From assembly GCA_905205195.1 (NCBI GenBank), contig CAJLCS010000020.1, forward strand, positions 1-32,415: 32,415 bases of DNA, written 5' to 3'. Below are positions 1 to 8,385 of the stretch, piece after piece. A program made the translations under genes and the position numbers. This DNA is from an uncultured Eubacteriales bacterium. GTDB taxonomy: Bacteria; Bacillota; Clostridia; Oscillospirales; Oscillospiraceae. Numbering within the stretch: the stretch's first letter is position 1; each line of letters begins with the position of its first letter. The notes beneath the pieces are model-generated. The model saw only the letters and a list, made by a program, of their open reading frames with translations. It searched no databases and was not told the origin of the DNA.

Positions 1-1
1 G

Positions 2-724
2 TCCAACATGGCCGGTCGGGGCTACCGGCCGGAAGCCCCGCCGCTGGACAACCGCCATCTGTTAGTGCTGCGGAACGGCCGGTGGGTACCGGCCTTCCGG
101 CCCATCCACACGGACCGCAGCTTTGCCGGGGTGTGCCTGGCGGAGTCCTTCGGCCTGTGCTACGCGACGGCGCACGGGGTGGACGTGGGCCTGATTCCCT
201 GCGCCGACGGCGGCACCTGTCTGGATCAGTGGGCCGAGGGAAGCCTGCTTTACGACAACGCGGTGTATCAGGGACGGCTGGCACTGCGGACGTCCGAAAT
301 TGCCGGGATTCTGTGGCATCAGGGCGAGGCGGACTGCCGGGCAGACCGGTGCGGCGTCTACGGGGAGAAGCTGCGGGCCATGCTGACGGCGCTGCGGCGG
401 GACCTGCATCTGGAGGATGTGCCGGTGGTTCTCGGCGGCCTGGGCGACTACTTCCGGGACGGCACGTTCCCGGATATTGCCCGGTACTACCGGGACATCA
501 ACCGGCAGCTGGACGAAACGGCGCACATTCTGCCCCGGACGGGCTATGTACCGGCGGAGGGGCTGGAGCCGAACCCGGACCGGCTGCACTTTTCCGCTCG
601 TGCGCTGGCGGAATTCGGGCAGCGGTACGCAGACGTGTTTCGGACGCTGGAGGACCCCAACCGGGTATTTACGGAAAAATCGGATGCGGACGGGGCGCTG
701 CGAGGCCCCATGGAGCGGCTGTAG
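2..724 (+). CDS. SASA-family carbohydrate acetylesterase, 5' truncated by window edge
   Basis: The gene begins before the window; reading in frame from base 2 gives S-N-M-A-G-R-G, the end of the GQSNMAGRG block of the sialate O-acetylesterase (SASA/DUF303) family, whose Ser is the nucleophile. WHQGEAD (family consensus WxQGEsD) and DRLHFSARA, which carries the likely Asp and His of the catalytic site, follow in the expected order. 240 residues plus stop are visible. The family removes O-acetyl groups from sugars in glycans, generally xylan, pectin or sialic acids; the substrate cannot be read here. The first ATG inside the window (base 8) lies within the conserved block and is not the start. 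A Gfo/Idh/MocA gene follows 27 bases later with no terminator between, so the two are probably co-transcribed. No signal peptide can be judged because the N-terminus is missing. Confidence 0.85.
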   Translation, partial: SNMAGRGYRPEAPPLDNRHLLVLRNGRWVPAFRPIHTDRSFAGVCLAESFGLCYATAHGVDVGLIPCADGGTCLDQWAEGSLLYDNAVYQGRLALRTSEIAGILWHQGEADCRADRCGVYGEKLRAMLTALRRDLHLEDVPVVLGGLGDYFRDGTFPDIARYYRDINRQLDETAHILPRTGYVPAEGLEPNPDRLHFSARALAEFGQRYADVFRTLEDPNRVFTEKSDADGALRGPMERL

Positions 725-751
725 CCCGGTCCGCTTACGGGAGGAGACATC

Positions 752-1927
752 ATGGAGAAGGTAAGAGCGGCCGTCATCGGCATCGGCAACATGGGCAGCG
801 CCCATGTCAACTGCATCGGCGGCCATCGGATTGACGGGCTGGAGCTGGTGGCGGCCTGCGACATTGCGCCGGAGCGGCTGAACTATCTGAAAACCAATTT
901 TCCGTCGGTGCGGCCCTATGCCGACTGGCGGGAGGTGCTGAAGCAGCCGGACATTGACGCGGTGGTTATCGCCGTGCCCCATCCGCTCCACGGCACCATT
1001 GCCATTGCGGCCATGGAGGCGGGCAAGCACGTTCTTGTGGAAAAGCCGGAGAACGTCAGCGTGACGGCGGCGGCGGCCATGAACGAGGCGGCGGAGCGGA
1101 CCGGCAAGGTGTTCGGCATCATGTTCAACCAGCGGACCAACCCGCTGTTTGCCAGAGCGCGGCAGATGATTCAAAACGGCGAACTGGGGGCGCTGAAGCG
1201 CTCGGTCTGGATCATTACCAACTGGTACCGGACGCAGCATTACTACGATTCCGGCTCCTGGCGCGCCACCTGGGCCGGGGAGGGCGGCGGCGTGCTGCTC
1301 AATCAGGCCCCCCACAATCTGGACCTGTGGCAGTGGATTTGCGGAATGCCCTGCGAGGTGACCGGCTTCTGCGACGTGGCAAAGTACCACAAGATTGAAG
1401 TGGAGGACGACGTGACGATTTTTGCCCGGTATCCCGGCGGCGCCACGGGCACCTTCATCACCTCCACCGGCGAATATCCCGGCACGAACCGGCTGGAAAT
1501 CTCCGGTACGCTGGGCAAGCTGGTGCTGGAAAACGGCGTGATGAAATGGTGGAAGCTGGCACAGCCGGAGGATCAGGTCCGGTTTGCGTCGGACAGCAAT
1601 TCTCCGCAGATTGAAACGACCTACACGGAGATCACCCAGGATCATCCGGAGACGGCCCACGCGGGCATTTTGCAGAACTTTACCGACGCCATCCGCCATG
1701 GTACGCCCCTGCTGGCGCCCGGTCCGGAGGGCATCCGGGAGCTGACCATTTCCAATGCGGCTTATCTGTCCGCGTGGAAGGGCAGTGTGCCGGTGAAGCT
1801 GCCGCTGGACGGGAAGGAATTCGACGCGCTGCTGGAGCAGCACCGGCAGGATTCCCGGGTCAAGCAGGCGGCGGTGTCCGACAAGTTCAACACCGATTAT
1901 CAGGGCCGCTGGCAGATCAACTGGTAA
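752..1927 (+). CDS. Gfo/Idh/MocA family NAD(P)-dependent oxidoreductase
   Basis: 391 residues, the usual family length. The N-terminal Rossmann fold has GIGNMG (residues 10-15). The family motif EKP is at 97-99, its Lys being catalytic, and a His at 188 in NQAPHNLD sits where the family's catalytic His lies. These enzymes oxidise or reduce a sugar or cyclitol hydroxyl with NAD(P); the exact substrate is not readable. The ATG is preceded by GGGAGGAG at about 739-746. It follows the acetylesterase by 27 bases and is closed by a terminator at 1952-1981, so it is the last gene of its operon. Pairing with a deacetylase suggests that a deacetylated sugar is its substrate, which is inference. It differs clearly from the four Gfo/Idh/MocA proteins encoded on the minus strand at 20492-24943. 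Confidence 0.93.
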   Translation: MEKVRAAVIGIGNMGSAHVNCIGGHRIDGLELVAACDIAPERLNYLKTNFPSVRPYADWREVLKQPDIDAVVIAVPHPLHGTIAIAAMEAGKHVLVEKPENVSVTAAAAMNEAAERTGKVFGIMFNQRTNPLFARARQMIQNGELGALKRSVWIITNWYRTQHYYDSGSWRATWAGEGGGVLLNQAPHNLDLWQWICGMPCEVTGFCDVAKYHKIEVEDDVTIFARYPGGATGTFITSTGEYPGTNRLEISGTLGKLVLENGVMKWWKLAQPEDQVRFASDSNSPQIETTYTEITQDHPETAHAGILQNFTDAIRHGTPLLAPGPEGIRELTISNAAYLSAWKGSVPVKLPLDGKEFDALLEQHRQDSRVKQAAVSDKFNTDYQGRWQINW

Positions 1928-1951
1928 ACTGCGGGCGCTACAAGCAAACGG

Positions 1952-1981
1952 AACCGGAAGGCGCTGATGCCTTCCGGTTTT
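1952..1981 (+). terminator. Intrinsic terminator after the acetylesterase/oxidoreductase operon
   Basis: A perfect 11-base stem (AACCGGAAGGC with GCCTTCCGGTT), a 6-base loop and a short T run, 25 bases after the oxidoreductase stop. It separates this operon from the kinase/isomerase operon. Confidence 0.85.
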
Positions 1982-2038
1982 GCTGTCGGGCGCGGCGGAT
2001 GTTCTGCGAATCTTTTTCGGCACTTAACAGAAATAGGA

Positions 2039-2067
2039 TTGATTTATCCGGTGAAATTTGGTATGAT
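2039..2067 (+). promoter_or_regulatory. Sigma-A promoter of the ROK kinase-manA-GH63 operon
   Basis: TTGATT (2039-2044), a 17-base spacer and TATGAT (2062-2067), with TGG just before it forming an extended -10. The predicted start of transcription is near 2074, about 50 bases before the kinase ATG. No obvious operator or cre-like palindrome was seen around it. Confidence 0.65.
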
Positions 2068-2123
2068 ACAAAAGAAAAAAGCCCTGCGGGGCGGAAAAAC
2101 CGTCGATTGAGAGGTTACGAGCT

Positions 2124-3017
2124 ATGAAATTGTTTGGAGCATTGGAAGCGGGCGGAACCAAGATGGTCTGCGCCGTGGGTGACGAAACCGGCCGGATTCT
2201 GGAGCGGACCAGCATTCCCACCCAAACGCCGGAGCAGACCATGCCGGCGATGATTGATTTTTTCAAGGATAAGGGCATTGCCGCGCTGGGTATCGGCTGC
2301 TTCGGGCCGGTGGATCTGGACCGGAAGTCACTGACCTACGGCTGCATTACCTCCACGCCCAAGCTGGCCTGGCGGAATTATCCCATTGTGGATGCCTTCG
2401 AGAAGGCGCTGGGCGTGCCAGTGGGCTTTGACACGGACGTCAACGCCGCCGCGCTGGGCGAGGCCACCTGGGGCTGCACCCGGGATGTTAGAAACAGCAT
2501 TTACATCACCATCGGCACCGGCGTGGGCGTGGGCGTGATCATCGGCGGCGAGCCGTATCACGGCATGATCCATCCCGAGGGCGGCCATATTCTGCTGGCC
2601 CGCCATGAAAACGATCCCATGACCCGGGGCGTCTGTCCCTACCATCCCAACTGCATGGAGGGCTTTGCCTCCGGCCCGGCGGTTGAAAAACGTTGGGGTA
2701 AGAAGGGGATCGAACTGTCCGACCGCCCGGAGGTCTGGAATCTGGAGGCCTTCTATATCGGTCAGGCCATCTGCAATTACATCATGGTCCTCTCCCCGGA
2801 GCGGATTGTGGTCGGCGGCGGCGTCATGCATCAGCCGCAGATGCTGGGGCTGATCCGTCAGGAGGTCCGGAAACAGATCGGCGGCTACATTCAGGGCAAG
2901 GGCATGGACGATCTGGAGCATTACATTGTCGGCGTCAGCCTGAACGATAATCAGGGTGCCATGGGCGCGGTGAAGCTGGCCATGGCGGCGCTGGCGGAAA
3001 AGGAGCAGACGAAATGA
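2124..3017 (+). CDS. ROK family sugar kinase (fructokinase/mannokinase type)
   Basis: 297 residues. It opens with the ATP-binding phosphate-1 segment GALEAGGTK, followed by GTGVGVG and by the ROK zinc signature: His of HPEGGH, then CPYHPNCMEG, close to residues 150-180. The closest recognisable type is the ROK fructokinase group (ScrK/GmuE-like), which phosphorylates fructose or mannose at C6 with ATP in the cytoplasm. The start ATG is supported by GAGAGG ten bases upstream. The stop overlaps the manA start (ATGA), indicating translational coupling. A ROK kinase next to a class I mannose-6-phosphate isomerase is also found in the Bacillus glucomannan operon (gmuE-gmuF), so mannose or fructose is the likely substrate; the sequence alone does not discriminate. 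Confidence 0.93.
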   Translation: MKLFGALEAGGTKMVCAVGDETGRILERTSIPTQTPEQTMPAMIDFFKDKGIAALGIGCFGPVDLDRKSLTYGCITSTPKLAWRNYPIVDAFEKALGVPVGFDTDVNAAALGEATWGCTRDVRNSIYITIGTGVGVGVIIGGEPYHGMIHPEGGHILLARHENDPMTRGVCPYHPNCMEGFASGPAVEKRWGKKGIELSDRPEVWNLEAFYIGQAICNYIMVLSPERIVVGGGVMHQPQMLGLIRQEVRKQIGGYIQGKGMDDLEHYIVGVSLNDNQGAMGAVKLAMAALAEKEQTK

Positions 3018-3949
3018 GCGGAATCATGCTGCGGATGCAGCCGGTTTTCAAGGAAAAAATCTGGGGCGGCGACCGGCTGCACACGGTATTCGGCTATGAC
3101 ATTCCCGGCCCCCAGACCGGGGAATGCTGGGCCATCAGCGGTCACCCGGAGGGGGACTGCGGCATTGCCAATCCGGAATTTGCCGGAGAAACGGTGGGTT
3201 CCCTGTGGAAGAAGCGGCCGGAGCTGTTCGGCGGCCTGCCAGGGGCGATTTTCCCCCTGCTGATTAAAATCATCGACGCCCGGGACGACCTGAGTATTCA
3301 GGTACACCCCGACGACGCCTATGCGGCGGTTCACGAAAACGGTTCGCTTGGCAAAACCGAGTGCTGGTATGTGCTGGACTGCGACCCCGGCGCCACCATC
3401 ATCATCGGCCACCACGCCAGAACCAAGGCGGAGATGGAGGAAATGATCCAGGACAACCGCTGGAAGGACCTGCTGCGGGAGGTGCCGATTTCCAAGGGCG
3501 ATTTCTTCCAGATCAATCCCGGGTGCCTCCATGCCATCAAGGGCGGCACCCTGATTCTGGAAACCCAGCAGTCCAGCGACGTGACCTACCGGTTCTACGA
3601 TTACGGCCGCCTGCAAAACGGCAAGCCCCGGCCGCTGCACCTGGCCCAGAGCCTGGATGTGACCACCATCCCCTTCCGGCCGGAGCAGCCGACGCAGGAG
3701 ACGTGGCAGCAGGGCGATGCGGCGGTGACGCGGCTGGTGACCTGCCCGTACTACACGGTCTGCCGTGCAGTACTGAACGGCAAGACGGAATTCCGGTGGG
3801 AGCAGCCCTTTGTCAATGTCAGCATCCTCTCCGGCGAGGGAACGCTGGACGGGCAGAAGGTCACCAAGGGCGACCATCTGCTGCTGACGGACCATTACGG
3901 CCCCATGACGGCAGAGGGCAAGCTGGAGCTGATTTATTCCCACCTGTAA
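3014..3949 (+). CDS. manA: Mannose-6-phosphate isomerase, class I (short form)
   Basis: 311 residues, the length of the short Firmicutes ManA/GmuF form. It interconverts mannose-6-phosphate and fructose-6-phosphate. The zinc ligands of the cupin core are visible: QVHPDD (His98), the Glu of KTECWY (Glu116) and GCLHAIKGG (His173). The N-terminal KIWGG and GECWAISGHP blocks are typical. The start ATG overlaps the kinase stop by four bases. It sits between a ROK kinase and a glycoside hydrolase, consistent with feeding released mannose into glycolysis. Nothing looks truncated. Confidence 0.95.
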   Translation: MSGIMLRMQPVFKEKIWGGDRLHTVFGYDIPGPQTGECWAISGHPEGDCGIANPEFAGETVGSLWKKRPELFGGLPGAIFPLLIKIIDARDDLSIQVHPDDAYAAVHENGSLGKTECWYVLDCDPGATIIIGHHARTKAEMEEMIQDNRWKDLLREVPISKGDFFQINPGCLHAIKGGTLILETQQSSDVTYRFYDYGRLQNGKPRPLHLAQSLDVTTIPFRPEQPTQETWQQGDAAVTRLVTCPYYTVCRAVLNGKTEFRWEQPFVNVSILSGEGTLDGQKVTKGDHLLLTDHYGPMTAEGKLELIYSHL

Positions 3950-3964
3950 AAGGAGAAGAGGGCA

Positions 3965-5470
3965 ATGAAAAAGTGCTTTCCGCTGAATGACAACCTGTTC
4001 TATGTGGATGACCCCAACGCGGCCCGGAATACCTTCCGGGACCGGCCCTGCCAGACCGAGCCGGTGCCGACCTATGAGGAAGCCCGGGACCGGCTACCCC
4101 AGCCCTTCTGGACGGGGCGGGAGGATGTGATTGCCTGCTACGAGAAAACATGGCGCATCGCGTTTTCTAACCTGCGGCAGGCCAATCCCGACGCGGGGTT
4201 TGTGTCGAATTTCATCGATACGGCCTTTAACGGGTACCTGTTTATGTGGGACTCCTCCTTTATTGTCATGTTCGGAAAATACGGCAGCCGGGCCTTTGAT
4301 TTCCAGCGGACGCTGGATAACTTCTATGCCCGCCAGCACCGGGACGGCTATATCTGCCGGGAGTTGTGCGAGGAGGCGGCTGGAGACCAGTTTACCCGGG
4401 ATGATCCGGCCTCCACGGGACCGAATATCATGCCCTGGGCAGAGTGGGAGTACTACCGCACCACCGGCGACAAGGAGCGGCTGAGCCGGGTCTTTGACCC
4501 GCTGTGCGGCTATCATCGGTGGCTGATGCTCAACCGCTCCTGGCCGGACGGCAGCTACTGGAGCTGCGGTCTGGCCTGCGGCATGGACAATCAGAAGCGG
4601 CTGGAGCCTCAGTATAATGAGCTGATGTCCCACGGCTTTATGCGCTGGATTGACACCAGCGCCCAGCAGTATTTCAGCGCCAAGCTGCTGACCATGATGG
4701 CCCGGGAGCTGGGCCGGGAGGACGAAACGGCCTGGCTGGAGGAAGAAAAGGCCCGGCTGGCGTCGATCATCAACGAAAAAATGTGGAGCGAGGCCGACGG
4801 ATTCTACTATGACACCTACCGGGACGGCAGGCTCAGCGGCATCAAGAGCATTGCGGCCTACTGGACGCTGCTGGCGGATCTGGTGCCGCCGGAGCGGATG
4901 GAGCGGTTTGTGGCCCATCTGGACAATCCGGCGGAATTCAAGCGGCCCAACCGGGTGCCCACGCTGTCTGCCGATGCCAAGGATTACGATCCGCTGGGCG
5001 GCTACTGGAACGGAGCCGTCTGGGCGCCTACCAATTACATGGTGCTGCGGGGGCTGACCGACCACGGATACGACGGCCTGGCCTATGAGATTGCCCGGAC
5101 GTTCTTAGATAACGTGGTGGAGGTCTTCAACAAAACCGGCACGGTGTTCGAAAATTACCAGCCGGAGCAGGCTGCCCAGAATTCCCAGCGCCGCGATTTC
5201 GTGGGCTGGACCGGTCTGGCGCCGATTTCCATCCTCTTTGAGCAGGTGTTCGGCATTGTCCCCGACACCGAGCACCGGAAAATCGTCTGGAATGTTCACT
5301 GCCTGGAGCACCACGGCATCCGCCGCTATCCGCTGGGGGACGCCACGGTGGAGCTGGAATGTGCCGCCAGAGCGTCGGCTGACGAAAAGCCCCGGGTGAC
5401 GGTTCGCAGCGATAAGCCGGTGACGGTGGAGATTCGCTGGAACGGCCGGACGGAGCAACTGCATACATAA
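3965..5470 (+). CDS. GH63/MGH-like (alpha/alpha)6 glycoside hydrolase
   Basis: 501 residues, no signal peptide, so probably cytoplasmic. It matches the mannosylglycerate hydrolase-like branch of GH63, related to GH37 trehalases: FMWDSSF near the N-terminus, GMDNQKR with a candidate general acid Asp208, GGYWNGAVWAPTNY, and FENYQPE with candidate base Glu396 or Glu401. The family inverts alpha-linked sugars; known substrates include mannosylglycerate, glucosylglycerate and glucosyl/mannosyl oligosaccharides. AGGAG lies upstream of the ATG and the gene follows manA by 15 bases. With a sugar kinase and mannose-6-phosphate isomerase in the same operon, an alpha-mannoside or mannosylglycerate-like substrate is the likeliest reading, but this is inference. 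A strong terminator follows. Confidence 0.85.
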   Translation: MKKCFPLNDNLFYVDDPNAARNTFRDRPCQTEPVPTYEEARDRLPQPFWTGREDVIACYEKTWRIAFSNLRQANPDAGFVSNFIDTAFNGYLFMWDSSFIVMFGKYGSRAFDFQRTLDNFYARQHRDGYICRELCEEAAGDQFTRDDPASTGPNIMPWAEWEYYRTTGDKERLSRVFDPLCGYHRWLMLNRSWPDGSYWSCGLACGMDNQKRLEPQYNELMSHGFMRWIDTSAQQYFSAKLLTMMARELGREDETAWLEEEKARLASIINEKMWSEADGFYYDTYRDGRLSGIKSIAAYWTLLADLVPPERMERFVAHLDNPAEFKRPNRVPTLSADAKDYDPLGGYWNGAVWAPTNYMVLRGLTDHGYDGLAYEIARTFLDNVVEVFNKTGTVFENYQPEQAAQNSQRRDFVGWTGLAPISILFEQVFGIVPDTEHRKIVWNVHCLEHHGIRRYPLGDATVELECAARASADEKPRVTVRSDKPVTVEIRWNGRTEQLHT

Positions 5471-5480
5471 CTTCAGCTTT

Positions 5481-5513
5481 GCGGCCCGGAGGATTTCCTC
5501 CGGGCCGCTTTTT
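5481..5513 (+). terminator. Intrinsic terminator after the GH63-like gene
   Basis: A perfect 13-base GC-rich stem (5481-5493 with 5496-5508) followed by TTTTTG. It starts 11 bases after the stop codon at 5470. Confidence 0.92.
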
Positions 5514-5572
5514 GCCTGCGGGACAAAAAAAGGAAAATCCGTGCATAGACTTCAGAGAGACGGATGTCTGTC

Positions 5573-5601
5573 TTGACAAAGAGCAAATGTTAGGATAGAC
5601 T
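5573..5601 (+). promoter_or_regulatory. Sigma-A promoter of the feo gene
   Basis: A consensus TTGACA (5573-5578), a 17-base spacer and TAGACT (5596-5601) as the -10. The -10 box lies inside the inverted repeat 5589-5604, so an iron-bound repressor there would block RNA polymerase. Confidence 0.7.
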
Positions 5602-5604
5602 AAC
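5589..5604 (+). promoter_or_regulatory. Candidate DtxR/IdeR-type iron operator
   Basis: GTTAG-GATAGA-CTAAC is a perfect inverted repeat with 5-base arms. TTAGGATAGACTAAC agrees well with the known DtxR/IdeR box (TTAGGTTAGGCTAACCTAA). It overlaps the -10 of the promoter serving a ferrous iron transporter, which fits repression when Fe(II) is plentiful. The regulator itself is not in the window. Confidence 0.65.
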
Positions 5605-5634
5605 AAAAGAAAAAGGACGAAAGAAGGAATCCGA

Positions 5635-7983
5635 ATGACCTTACAAGATCTGCCCCTTGGCACCGCCGCCGTGGTGGAAGCCGTCGGCGGCGAGGGCGCC
5701 CTGCGGCAGCATTTTCTGGATATGGGCCTGATTCCCGGCGCGGAGGTGACGCCGGTGAAGCTGGCGCCCATGGGGGACCCCATGCAGCTGCTGATTCACG
5801 GCTATGAGCTGACGCTGCGGCTGGCGGATGCGGCGCAGATAACCGTCAAGCCCTCTGTTCGGAAGCGGATAGACTATCCTGCGGTGACACCGGAACGGCG
5901 GGAACCGGAGCATCCCGGCCTGGGCGAAGGCGGCAAGTACCATGTCAAGACGGGGGAGAAGCCGCTGCCGGAGGGCACCGTGCTGACCTTTGCGCTGGCG
6001 GGCAACCAGAACTGCGGCAAGACGACGCTATTCAATCAGCTGACCGGCTCCAATCAGCATGTCGGCAACTTTCCCGGCGTGACCGTGGACCGGAAAAGCG
6101 GCGCCATCCGCAATCATCCCGATACGGAAATCATCGACCTGCCCGGCATTTATTCCATGTCGCCCTACAGCAGCGAGGAGCTGGTGACCCGGCAGTTTCT
6201 TCTGGACGAGAAGCCCACCGGCATTATCAATATTGTGGACGCCACCAATATCGAGCGTAATCTGTACCTGACGCTGCAGCTGATGGAGCTGGACGTGCCC
6301 ATGGTGCTGGCCCTGAACATGATGGACGAGGTCCGCGGCAACGGCGGCAGCGTGCGGGTGAACGAAATGGAGTCGCTGCTGGGCATTCCGGTGGTTCCCA
6401 TTTCCGCCGCCAAAAACGAAGGCGTGGACGAGCTGATCGCCCATGCGCTGCACGTCGCCGCCTATCAGGAGCGGCCCGGCCGGCTGGATTTTTGCAGCGA
6501 CAGCGGCAGTCAGGCTGCCGTACACCGTTGTCTGCACGGCATGATGCACCTGATCGAGGACCACGCCAAGGATGCCGGAATTCCGGTTCGTTTTGCTGCC
6601 ACCAAGCTGGTGGAGGGCGACAGCCGGATCGAGGAAAAGCTCCGCCTTTCCGAAAATGAAAAGGAAATGATCGAGCATATGATCAGCCAGATGGAAACCG
6701 AACGGGGGCTGGATCGGGCGGCGGCCATTGCCGATATGCGCTTTTCCTTCATTTCCAAGGTCGTGGCCCAGACGGTGGTAAAGCCCCGGGAAAGCAGGGA
6801 GCATCTCCGCAGCCAGAAAATCGACCGGTTCTTAACGGGCAAGTACACCTCCATTCCGGCCTTTCTCGGGATTATGGCGCTGGTGTTCTATCTGACCTTC
6901 GGCGTCATCGGCGCCGGGCTTCAGAAGCTGCTGGATCTGGGCATTACCCGCCTGACCGCGCTGGTGGACGGACTGCTGACCCGGGCCAATGTCAATGAAG
7001 TGCTGCACAGCCTGCTGATCGACGGCATTTTCAAGGGCGTCGGCAGCGTGCTCAGCTTCCTGCCGATTATTGTGACGTTGTTTTTCTTCCTGTCGCTGCT
7101 GGAGGATACGGGGTACATGGCCCGGGTGGCCTTTGTTATGGACAAGCTGCTGCGGAAAATCGGCCTGTCCGGCCGGAGCATTGTGCCGATGCTGATCGGC
7201 TTCGGCTGTACGGTGCCGGGGGTCATGGCCAGCCGGACGTTGCCCTCGGAGCGGGACCGGAAGATGACCATCCTTTTGACGCCGTTTATGAGCTGCTCGG
7301 CCAAGCTGCCGATCTACAGCCTGTTTGCCACGACCTTTTTCCCGGAAAATCCCGTGCTGGTGATGATCCTCCTGTATTTTCTTGGCATCGTGCTGGGCAT
7401 TGCGGCGGCGCTGCTGCTCAAGGGCAGCGTGTTCAGGGGAGAGGCGGTTCCCTTTGTGATGGAGCTTCCCAACTACCGCCTGCCGGGGCTGCGGAACGTG
7501 CTGCAGCTGCTGTGGGAAAAGGCCCGTGACTTTTTGCAGCGGGCCTTTACGGTGATTTTCATCGCCAGTATGGCCATCTGGTTTTTGCAGACCTTCGACC
7601 TTCACCTGGCCGTGGTCAGCGATTCCAGGGACAGCATTCTGGCGGCGCTGGCCGGACTGGTGACGCCGCTGCTCCAGCCGCTGGGCTTCGGCGACTGGCG
7701 CATCTCCACGGCACTGATGACCGGCTTTATGGCGAAGGAGAGCGTGGTGTCCACGCTGAACGTCCTGTTCGGGACCAAAACGGCGCTGTTGACGGTACTG
7801 ACACCGGCCACGGCGGCACCGCTGCTGGTGTTCTGCCTGCTGTATACGCCCTGCGTGGCGGCGATTGCGGCGGTGCGGCGGGAGCTGGGCGGCAAATGGG
7901 CAGGGCTGATGGTGGTCAGCCAATGTACCGTCGCGTGGGTGGCGGCCTTTGTGACCCATCTGATCACGGCGGCGCTGCTGTAA
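5635..7983 (+). CDS. feoB: FeoA-FeoB fusion ferrous iron transporter
   Basis: 782 residues. Residues 1 to about 75 form a FeoA (SH3-like) domain, recognisable from LPLGTAAVVEAVGG and HFLDMGLIPG. A GTPase follows: G1 GNQNCGKTT (from 123), G3 DLPG (168-171), G4 NMMD (228-231). The membrane part contains the FeoB gate blocks LLEDTGYMAR, IGFGCTVPG and SCSAKLPIY, with several hydrophobic spans after about residue 400. FeoB imports Fe(II) across the inner membrane and the GTPase gates transport. The G1 loop has NCGKT where the E. coli protein has NSGKT; Cys at this place also occurs in other FeoB proteins. Start ATG has AGAAGG 7 bases upstream. It is a single-gene unit between two terminators, controlled by a promoter with a DtxR-like operator. 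FeoA, usually separate, is fused here. Confidence 0.96.
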   Translation: MTLQDLPLGTAAVVEAVGGEGALRQHFLDMGLIPGAEVTPVKLAPMGDPMQLLIHGYELTLRLADAAQITVKPSVRKRIDYPAVTPERREPEHPGLGEGGKYHVKTGEKPLPEGTVLTFALAGNQNCGKTTLFNQLTGSNQHVGNFPGVTVDRKSGAIRNHPDTEIIDLPGIYSMSPYSSEELVTRQFLLDEKPTGIINIVDATNIERNLYLTLQLMELDVPMVLALNMMDEVRGNGGSVRVNEMESLLGIPVVPISAAKNEGVDELIAHALHVAAYQERPGRLDFCSDSGSQAAVHRCLHGMMHLIEDHAKDAGIPVRFAATKLVEGDSRIEEKLRLSENEKEMIEHMISQMETERGLDRAAAIADMRFSFISKVVAQTVVKPRESREHLRSQKIDRFLTGKYTSIPAFLGIMALVFYLTFGVIGAGLQKLLDLGITRLTALVDGLLTRANVNEVLHSLLIDGIFKGVGSVLSFLPIIVTLFFFLSLLEDTGYMARVAFVMDKLLRKIGLSGRSIVPMLIGFGCTVPGVMASRTLPSERDRKMTILLTPFMSCSAKLPIYSLFATTFFPENPVLVMILLYFLGIVLGIAAALLLKGSVFRGEAVPFVMELPNYRLPGLRNVLQLLWEKARDFLQRAFTVIFIASMAIWFLQTFDLHLAVVSDSRDSILAALAGLVTPLLQPLGFGDWRISTALMTGFMAKESVVSTLNVLFGTKTALLTVLTPATAAPLLVFCLLYTPCVAAIAAVRRELGGKWAGLMVVSQCTVAWVAAFVTHLITAALL

Positions 7984-7998
7984 GAATATTCACACCGG

Positions 7999-8028
7999 AC
8001 CGGGCTGCCCGACAGGGCAGCCCGGTTT
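7999..8028 (+). terminator. Intrinsic terminator after feoB
   Basis: A perfect 12-base stem ACCGGGCTGCCC / GGGCAGCCCGGT around a GACA loop, followed by a short TTT. It starts 16 bases after the feoB stop. Confidence 0.8.
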
Positions 8029-8253
8029 ACTGCACCTGTTTTGACGGATTTCCTGCACGGATTATGGGAATGCCCCGGCGGAAGAAAAACGAAACCGGCG
8101 CGTCATGCTGTGAATAGTAAAGAATAAATATCCAAAGACAGCAGAATCATGTGCTGACTTGTGAAATGCACAGAAGCATATGGACACAAGGCGTGGAATT
8201 GTGTGAGATTTGCTGAATCTTTCCTGTATATGAATTTTTTGTAAAAACGGTGC
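8029..8253. other. Non-coding stretch between feoB terminator and protease promoter
   Basis: No open frame with a ribosome-binding site, no RNA gene and no clear repeat was recognised. The sequence becomes AT-richer towards the promoter at 8254. Confidence 0.5.
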
Positions 8254-8281
8254 TTGACAGGCGGTGTGGTTGTGATATGAT
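8254..8281 (+). promoter_or_regulatory. Sigma-A promoter of the surface protease
   Basis: TTGACA (8254-8259), a 16-base spacer and TATGAT (8276-8281). The predicted start near 8288 gives an untranslated leader of about 98 bases before the ATG at 8386. Confidence 0.75.
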
Positions 8282-8324
8282 AATGGAAAAATGCAGGACC
8301 TATAGATAGAACTTGCAAATATGG

Positions 8325-8357
8325 ATACATCCGGACGGAAAAGACGTCCGTTTGTAT
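8325..8357 (+). promoter_or_regulatory. Leader hairpin upstream of the protease
   Basis: ATACA-TC-CGGACG, loop GAAAAGA, CGTCCG-TT-TGTAT: 11 pairs interrupted by one symmetric 2x2 mismatch. It has no T tract, so it is not a terminator, and it ends about 15 bases before the ribosome-binding site. An mRNA-stabilising or translational role is possible, but this is inference. Confidence 0.4.
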
Positions 8358-8385
8358 AAATACCACGGAAAAGGGAGGAATTGAC

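Noticed and set aside
62..2023. 653-codon open frame on the minus strand
   Set aside because: It runs antisense to the acetylesterase and oxidoreductase genes, which have clear families and ribosome-binding sites. The product is rich in Arg, Pro and His with no recognisable domain, as expected from the mirror of GC-biased codons.
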